Positions 1 to 5,513 of a stretch of DNA of 5,513 nucleotides are shown piece by piece. A model generated the notes under the pieces. That model was not told the DNA's origin. It was given only the letters and a program-made list of their open reading frames with translations, and did no database searches. Position 1 is the stretch's first letter, and each line of letters begins with the position of its first letter. The DNA is from JALYUA01 sp039931865 (GTDB taxonomy: Bacteria; Acidobacteriota; Thermoanaerobaculia; UBA5066; Gp7-AA6). Both the position numbers and the translations under genes were made by a program. The stretch lies in contig JBDTRB010000184.1 of NCBI GenBank assembly GCA_039931865.1, positions 1-5,513 of the forward strand. The letters run 5' to 3'.

Positions 1-379
1 GCGCGGCGGCGAGGCCGTGGGCGATCTGGAGGGCGTACTCCAGGGCCTTGCGGGGAGACAGCGCCCCGCCGGCGATGCGCGAGCGCAGCGTCTCGCCTTC
101 GAGAAGCTCCGTGACGACGTAGGGCGCACCGGCCTCGTCCGACCCGATGTCGTAAACGGCTGTGATGTTCGGGTGATTGAGGATCCCGGCGGCGCGCGCC
201 TCCTGCTCGAATCGGCGCAGGCGATCAGCATCCGCCGAGAACGACGCCGGCAGCACCTTGATCGCCACCTCGCGCCCCAGCCGCGGGTCCTTCGCCCGGT
301 ACACCTCTCCCATCCCGCCCGCACCGAGCGGCGCGAGAATTTCGTACGGTCCGAGACGCGAACCCGACAGAAGCGGCAT
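1..379 (-). CDS. Ser/Thr protein kinase, PknB-like (N-terminal 126 residues; 3' end outside window)
   Basis: This encodes the N-lobe of a eukaryote-like (Hanks-type) Ser/Thr kinase, which transfers the ATP gamma-phosphate to Ser/Thr of target proteins in the cytoplasm. Visible motifs, in order, are the LGPYEIL lead-in (residues 9-15), the glycine-rich ATP loop GAGGMGEVY (19-27), VAIK with the ATP-anchoring Lys41, a helix-C Glu near residue 60 (FEQEA), the HPNI turn (69-72), and the hinge stretch VVTELLEGETL (88-98). The HRD catalytic loop, the DFG motif and any C-terminal sensor or repeat domain lie beyond the window, so activity cannot be judged. The start is well fixed: an in-frame TAG lies at 397-395 and no other ATG, GTG or TTG follows before the ATG at 379. 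No Shine-Dalgarno sequence precedes it. The gene follows the small membrane protein on the same strand after 71 bases containing a perfect palindrome, so it may be a separate transcription unit. The target is unknown. Confidence 0.95.
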   Translation of the reverse strand, partial: MPLLSGSRLGPYEILAPLGAGGMGEVYRAKDPRLGREVAIKVLPASFSADADRLRRFEQEARAAGILNHPNITAVYDIGSDEAGAPYVVTELLEGETLRSRIAGGALSPRKALEYALQIAHGLAAA

Positions 380-391
380 GCTTGTGCCGCG

Positions 392-397
392 ATTCTA
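392..397 (-). promoter_or_regulatory. Possible -10 element for the kinase gene (weak)
   Basis: Read on the minus strand this is TAGAAT, a five-of-six match to the bacterial -10 consensus TATAAT, ending 12 bases before the kinase ATG. No convincing -35 hexamer is found about 17 bases upstream; the sequence there is GC-rich. If used, the transcript would start only about six bases before the ATG, giving a nearly leaderless mRNA, which would fit the missing Shine-Dalgarno sequence. The same bases hold the in-frame TAG upstream of the kinase. A six-base near-match is weak evidence and could be chance. Confidence 0.2.
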
Positions 398-417
398 GCT
401 GGGCGTGCCGTGCCGGC

Positions 418-437
418 GTTTTCGCCGAGGCGAAAAC
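418..437. repeat. Perfect 20-bp inverted repeat between the small membrane protein and the kinase
   Basis: The arms GTTTTCGCC (418-426) and GGCGAAAAC (429-437) are exact reverse complements separated by two bases. As RNA this would fold into a stem of up to nine pairs with a tight turn. It begins 13 bases after the stop codon of the upstream gene and ends 38 bases before the kinase ATG. Its position suits a transcription terminator or stabilising 3' hairpin for the upstream operon, but neither strand has a T-run after the stem, so a classical intrinsic terminator is not supported. A dimeric repressor operator for the kinase gene is the other reading. Towards the kinase, three copies of CGGCAC (minus strand; 384-389, 405-410, 410-415) follow, of unknown meaning. 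Confidence 0.6.
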
Positions 438-450
438 CTTCCAGTCCCCG

Positions 451-1011
451 TCAGTTGCAGTCGCCGCGGTCGATCGCCGCGCGCATCCGGCTCCGCAGCT
501 CGGGCAGGTCGTCGCAACGGGCGTCGGTGCGCTCGGAAACTTTCCCGCGCGAGGCTCGGCTCCACACGTAGCAGTAGCCCGTGTTCCAGTGTTCGACGAG
601 GCGGCAGCCGCCGACATCGGTGGGGCTCCCGTCGAGCTCTTCCGGCCATTCGAGAAATTCTGCGATCGTCAGCGGCCGTCCGCCCGGCTTCCGGGCGGAC
701 TCCCCCCGCGGGGAGGGCCCCCCGCCGCGTGAGACTTCGTCGCGAGCGATCGAGGAAGCGGGCGCCCTGTCGACTTCCGTCGTGGCCGCCTCGGTGGCCT
801 CCGGGAACGGGGACGCTGCCGGAACGGCCGGCGTCGAAAGCGGCTGCAAGGAGACTGGCGTGGCTGCGGCCGGCGCCGTCGCTGGCGGATCGGCAGCCCG
901 CCGCGCGATCCCGACGTCCATCAGGATCACGCCCACCGCGGCAATCGAGCCGATCAGCAGCCGGGAAGGCGATTCGTCGGTCAATGCGGCCGCAAGATCA
1001 TGACGACACAC
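451..1011 (-). CDS. Small membrane-anchored protein with Pro/Ala linker and four-cysteine C-terminal domain, unknown function
   Basis: I do not recognise this 186-residue protein. It has a short N-terminal tail, one hydrophobic segment (about residues 18-36, LLIGSIAAVGVILM core), a low-complexity linker rich in Pro, Ala and Thr (about 40-112), and a denser C-terminal domain (about 113-186) with aromatic residues and Cys136, Cys147, Cys166 and Cys185. The likely layout is one membrane pass with the C-terminal domain outside the cytoplasm, where the cysteines could form two disulfides; this is inference. Third codon positions are strongly GC-biased throughout, which supports real coding. The GTG start at 1011 overlaps the 3' end of the oligopeptidase B gene by 14 bases and has no clear Shine-Dalgarno sequence, so translational coupling is possible. 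A TTG at 984 is the alternative start and would keep the membrane segment. The linker DNA contains two strong inverted repeats (678-714). Confidence 0.68.
   Translation of the reverse strand: MCRHDLAAALTDESPSRLLIGSIAAVGVILMDVGIARRAADPPATAPAAATPVSLQPLSTPAVPAASPFPEATEAATTEVDRAPASSIARDEVSRGGGPSPRGESARKPGGRPLTIAEFLEWPEELDGSPTDVGGCRLVEHWNTGYCYVWSRASRGKVSERTDARCDDLPELRSRMRAAIDRGDCN
678..714. repeat. Two adjacent GC-rich inverted repeats inside the small membrane protein gene
   Basis: GTCCGCCCGG (678-687) and CCGGGCGGAC (691-700) are exact reverse complements around a three-base loop, giving a perfect ten-pair stem. Directly next to it, TCCCC (701-705) pairs with GGGGA (710-714), and positions 704-713 (CCCCGCGGGG) are themselves a perfect palindrome. 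Together they cover residues of about 99 to 112, exactly the end of the Pro/Ala linker before the cysteine domain. The encoded peptide (PSPRGESARKPGGR) is low-complexity, so the DNA symmetry is not forced by a protein motif. This may be a small palindromic element accommodated in the linker, or GC-driven chance. Confidence 0.7.
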
Positions 1012-3115
1012 CGAGCGTCTTGAAGAGGAAGGCGTAGTCGAACGCCGCCTCGCGGATCCTGTCGTAGCGGCCCGACGAGCCGCCGTGGCCGCCCGCCATG
1101 TTGATCTTGAAGAGCAGGGGATTCGTGTCGGTCTTGATCGCGCGAAGGCGCGCGACGTATTTCGCGGGCTCCCAGTACATGACCTGGCTGTCGTCGAACG
1201 ACGTCTTCACGAGCATGGCGGGATACGGCTTCGCCGAGAGGTTGTCGTAGGGGCTGTACGACTTCATGTACTCGTACTGCTCCTTGATCTTCGGGTTTCC
1301 CCACTCCTCGAACTCGCCGACGGTCAGAGGCAGCGACTCGTCCATCATGGTGTTGATGACGTCGACGAACGGGACCCGCGCGATGACGGCGCGGAAGAGG
1401 TCGGGCCGCAGATTGACGACCGCGCCCATCAGGAGGCCGCCCGCGCTGCCGCCTTCGATCGCCAGCTTCTCGCGGGAGGTGTACTTCTGCGCGATCAGCG
1501 CCTCGGCCGCCGCGATGAAATCCGTGAAGGTGTTCTTCTTGGACATCATCTTTCCCTGGTCGTGCCACTTCTTCCCCATCTCCCCGCCCCCGCGGATGTG
1601 CGCGATCGCAAAGATGAAGCCCCGATCGAGGAGGCTCACGCGCCCGGAGTTGAAAGTCGGAAAGCTTGCGACGCCATACGAGCCGTAGCCGTTCAGAAGC
1701 GTCGGGTTCCTGCCGTCCTTGACGAGCCCTTTGCGATAGACGAGAGAGATCGGAACGCGGGTGCCGTCAGCGGCGGTCGCGAAGATCCGCTCCGTCCGGT
1801 ACCGGGCGGGGTCGTAGCCGCCGAGGACCTCGGTCCGCTTCAGGAGGGCGCGTTCCTTCGTCCCCATGTCGTACTCGTACACGGTCGGAGGCGTGGTCAG
1901 CGACTGGTAGTTGAACCGGAACTTGTGGGTCGCAAACTCCATGTTCACTTCAGGCGAAAGCGCGTACACGGTCTCCGGAAAGTCGACCCGGTGAGAGGCG
2001 CCCGACGCGAGGTCCGCGACCCGCACACGCGGGACCCCGTCCTCGCGCTCGATGTAGACGGCATGGTCCTGGAAGACCTCGACCCGCGAGACCATCACAC
2101 CGTCGCGGCAGGGGAGGATTTCCTTCCACGACCCCTTCCCCGGGTTTTCGACGGGAGCGGTGACCACGCGGAAATTCCGGCACCCCTGGTTCGTCCGGAT
2201 ATAGAAGAGATCGCCTCGGTGCTCGACGTCGTACTGATGGTCCTTCTCTCGCGCGGACACGAGCAGCCAGGTGCCTGCGGGCTCCGAGGCCGCGAGGAAA
2301 CGCCATTCGCTTGCCGTGTGAGAGCTCGATTCCAGAAAGACGAATCCGCCGCTCAAGGACCGGCTCACCGAAAGCGTGAACATCGCGTCCTTCTCCTCGT
2401 GAACGAGGGTGTCGGACGCGGTGGATCCCACGAGGTGGCGATAAAGACGGTAGGGCCGCTTCGCGTCGTCATCGACGACGTAGAAGAGCGTCTTGTTGTC
2501 GGACGCCCAGGCGACGGAGGAGACGCGGGGGACGTTCTCGACGCCGGGCTGCCCCGTCGCGAGGTTCTTCAGGTGCAGGGTGTATTCCCGATAACCGGTG
2601 TTGTCGATCGTGTAAGCCAGCAATTTCCCGTCGTCGCTGACGTCGTAGTCGCCCCGCGCCATGAATCGCTCGCCGCGCGCGAGCTCGTTCAAGTTGATCG
2701 TCACTTCTTCCGGGGCCTCGACGCTGCCGTGCTTGCGGCAGTAGATCGGGTACTGCTTCCCTTCCTCGGTGCGCGAGTAGTAGAAGAAGTCGCCCTTTCG
2801 GTAAGGCACCGAGAGATCCGTCTCCTTGATGCGGCCGAGCATCTCCGCGTACAGCTTCTGCTGGAGCCCGGCCGTGTCCTTCATGACGCCGTCGGTGTAG
2901 GCGTTCTCCGCGTCCAGGTACGCGTGGACCTCGGGGCTCTTGCGCTCGCGGAGCCAGAAGTACTCGTCCTTCCGCTCTTCGCCGTGAAGTGTTTCCATCC
3001 TGCCGAGTTTTTTCGCCATGGGCGGTTTGGGAGCCTCCGGTAAGTCGCCGGCTCGTACCGCCGCCGACGGGAACGAAATGGCCGCAATCGAGGCAAACAA
3101 CAGCAGACGCTTCAT
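998..3115 (-). CDS. ptrB: Oligopeptidase B-type serine peptidase (S9A) with signal peptide
   Basis: This 705-residue prolyl-oligopeptidase-family enzyme matches oligopeptidase B closely; the family cuts short peptides after Arg or Lys. An N-terminal segment (about 34-95, with the family's ETLHG and DEYFWLRE) leads into the seven-bladed beta-propeller (about 95-430) that gates the active site, then the alpha/beta-hydrolase domain (about 430-705). The triad is complete: Ser557 in GGSAGG, Asp642 in FDDSQV, His677 in AGGHGG. P1-pocket acids Glu601 and Glu603 (GEFEEWGNP) are present, but the residues matching E. coli Asp460 and Asp462 are Phe485 and Thr487. Unlike the cytosolic E. coli enzyme (686 residues), it starts with a Sec-type signal: KR, a hydrophobic core, and a probable cut after AVRA (residue 22), suggesting a periplasmic location. 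The start at 3115 is set by a strong Shine-Dalgarno sequence and the signal peptide; a GTG at 3187 would add 24 polar residues and overlap the upstream stop as GTGA. It probably shares an operon with the M16 gene. Confidence 0.95.
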   Translation of the reverse strand: MKRLLLFASIAAISFPSAAVRAGDLPEAPKPPMAKKLGRMETLHGEERKDEYFWLRERKSPEVHAYLDAENAYTDGVMKDTAGLQQKLYAEMLGRIKETDLSVPYRKGDFFYYSRTEEGKQYPIYCRKHGSVEAPEEVTINLNELARGERFMARGDYDVSDDGKLLAYTIDNTGYREYTLHLKNLATGQPGVENVPRVSSVAWASDNKTLFYVVDDDAKRPYRLYRHLVGSTASDTLVHEEKDAMFTLSVSRSLSGGFVFLESSSHTASEWRFLAASEPAGTWLLVSAREKDHQYDVEHRGDLFYIRTNQGCRNFRVVTAPVENPGKGSWKEILPCRDGVMVSRVEVFQDHAVYIEREDGVPRVRVADLASGASHRVDFPETVYALSPEVNMEFATHKFRFNYQSLTTPPTVYEYDMGTKERALLKRTEVLGGYDPARYRTERIFATAADGTRVPISLVYRKGLVKDGRNPTLLNGYGSYGVASFPTFNSGRVSLLDRGFIFAIAHIRGGGEMGKKWHDQGKMMSKKNTFTDFIAAAEALIAQKYTSREKLAIEGGSAGGLLMGAVVNLRPDLFRAVIARVPFVDVINTMMDESLPLTVGEFEEWGNPKIKEQYEYMKSYSPYDNLSAKPYPAMLVKTSFDDSQVMYWEPAKYVARLRAIKTDTNPLLFKINMAGGHGGSSGRYDRIREAAFDYAFLFKTLGVSS

Positions 3116-3116
3116 G

Positions 3117-3124
3117 ATCACCTC
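3117..3124 (-). promoter_or_regulatory. Strong Shine-Dalgarno sequence for ptrB
   Basis: On the minus strand, GAGGTGAT lies immediately before C-ATG at 3115. It matches eight bases of the ideal anti-16S complement GGAGGTGAT. It decides the start: no comparable site precedes the longer GTG start at 3187. The remaining intergenic bases up to the M16 stop at 3184 show no stable hairpin with a T-run, so readthrough from the M16 gene is likely. Confidence 0.8.
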
Positions 3125-3183
3125 AGATGCCGCGAATGACGAACTCGAGATACTGACTTGTTTTCGACTCCGGGATGCCGCCG

Positions 3184-5513
<2,330 letters not shown>

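Noticed and set aside
17..571. Plus-strand open frame across the kinase start and the palindrome
   Set aside because: The opposite strand carries the canonical kinase N-lobe. This product is Arg/Pro/Ser-rich and runs across two genes and their intergenic gap, typical of a spurious high-GC frame.
225..617. Minus-strand frame spanning the end of the small membrane protein and the kinase start
   Set aside because: It is out of frame with both real genes. Downstream its peptide is an out-of-frame reading of the kinase glycine loop, with no sign that a frameshift joins the genes.
981..1568. Minus-strand frame overlapping the catalytic domain of ptrB
   Set aside because: It is a frame-shifted reading of the oligopeptidase B catalytic region; the true frame contains the intact Ser/Asp/His triad, so neither a frameshift nor a second gene is needed.
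1085..3043. A 652-codon open frame on the plus strand opposite ptrB
   Set aside because: It lies wholly antisense to a well-supported enzyme gene. The product is rich in Arg, Val, His and Asp with no motif, as expected when a GC-biased gene is read on the other strand.
3116..3183. Possible terminator or promoter between the M16 gene and ptrB
   Set aside because: I found no stable hairpin followed by a T-run and no convincing -35/-10 pair in the 68 bases, only the Shine-Dalgarno sequence.

Overview
The window reads as a stretch of GC-rich chromosome (roughly two-thirds G+C by eye) from an environmental bacterium, most plausibly an Acidobacteriota member or a relative. That placement is inference. 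It rests on the style of the eukaryote-like Ser/Thr kinase N-terminus (LGPYEIL, LGAGGMGEVY, VAIKVLP), the high GC3 codon use, and the pairing of exported peptidases. No rRNA or marker gene is present to confirm it. All four genes lie on the minus strand, so in transcription order the window reads from high to low coordinates.

Layout in transcription order. (1) 5513-3184: a large M16 (insulinase/pitrilysin-type) metallopeptidase whose 5' end, including the HxxEH zinc motif, lies beyond the window edge. (2) After a 68-base gap with no visible terminator, 3115-998: an oligopeptidase B-type (S9A) serine peptidase, complete, with a Sec-type signal peptide, a near-perfect Shine-Dalgarno sequence and an intact Ser/Asp/His triad. 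(3) Overlapping its end by 14 bases, 1011-451: a small unrecognised protein with one membrane segment, a Pro/Ala-rich linker and a compact four-cysteine C-terminal domain. (4) After a 71-base gap holding a perfect 20-bp palindrome, 379-1 and beyond: the N-terminal 126 residues of a cytoplasmic Ser/Thr protein kinase, cut by the window edge before its catalytic loop.

Functionally, the first two genes form a plausible cell-envelope peptide-degradation pair: a zinc peptidase that takes oligopeptides or small proteins, followed by a serine oligopeptidase that cuts after basic residues. The small membrane protein may be translationally coupled to the oligopeptidase, but its role is unknown. The kinase is separated by the palindrome and probably forms its own unit. 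I see no mobile element, CRISPR array, RNA gene or clear novel system. The points most worth checking are the altered substrate-pocket residues and export signal of the oligopeptidase B, the small cysteine-containing membrane protein with GC hairpins in its linker, and the palindrome ahead of the kinase.
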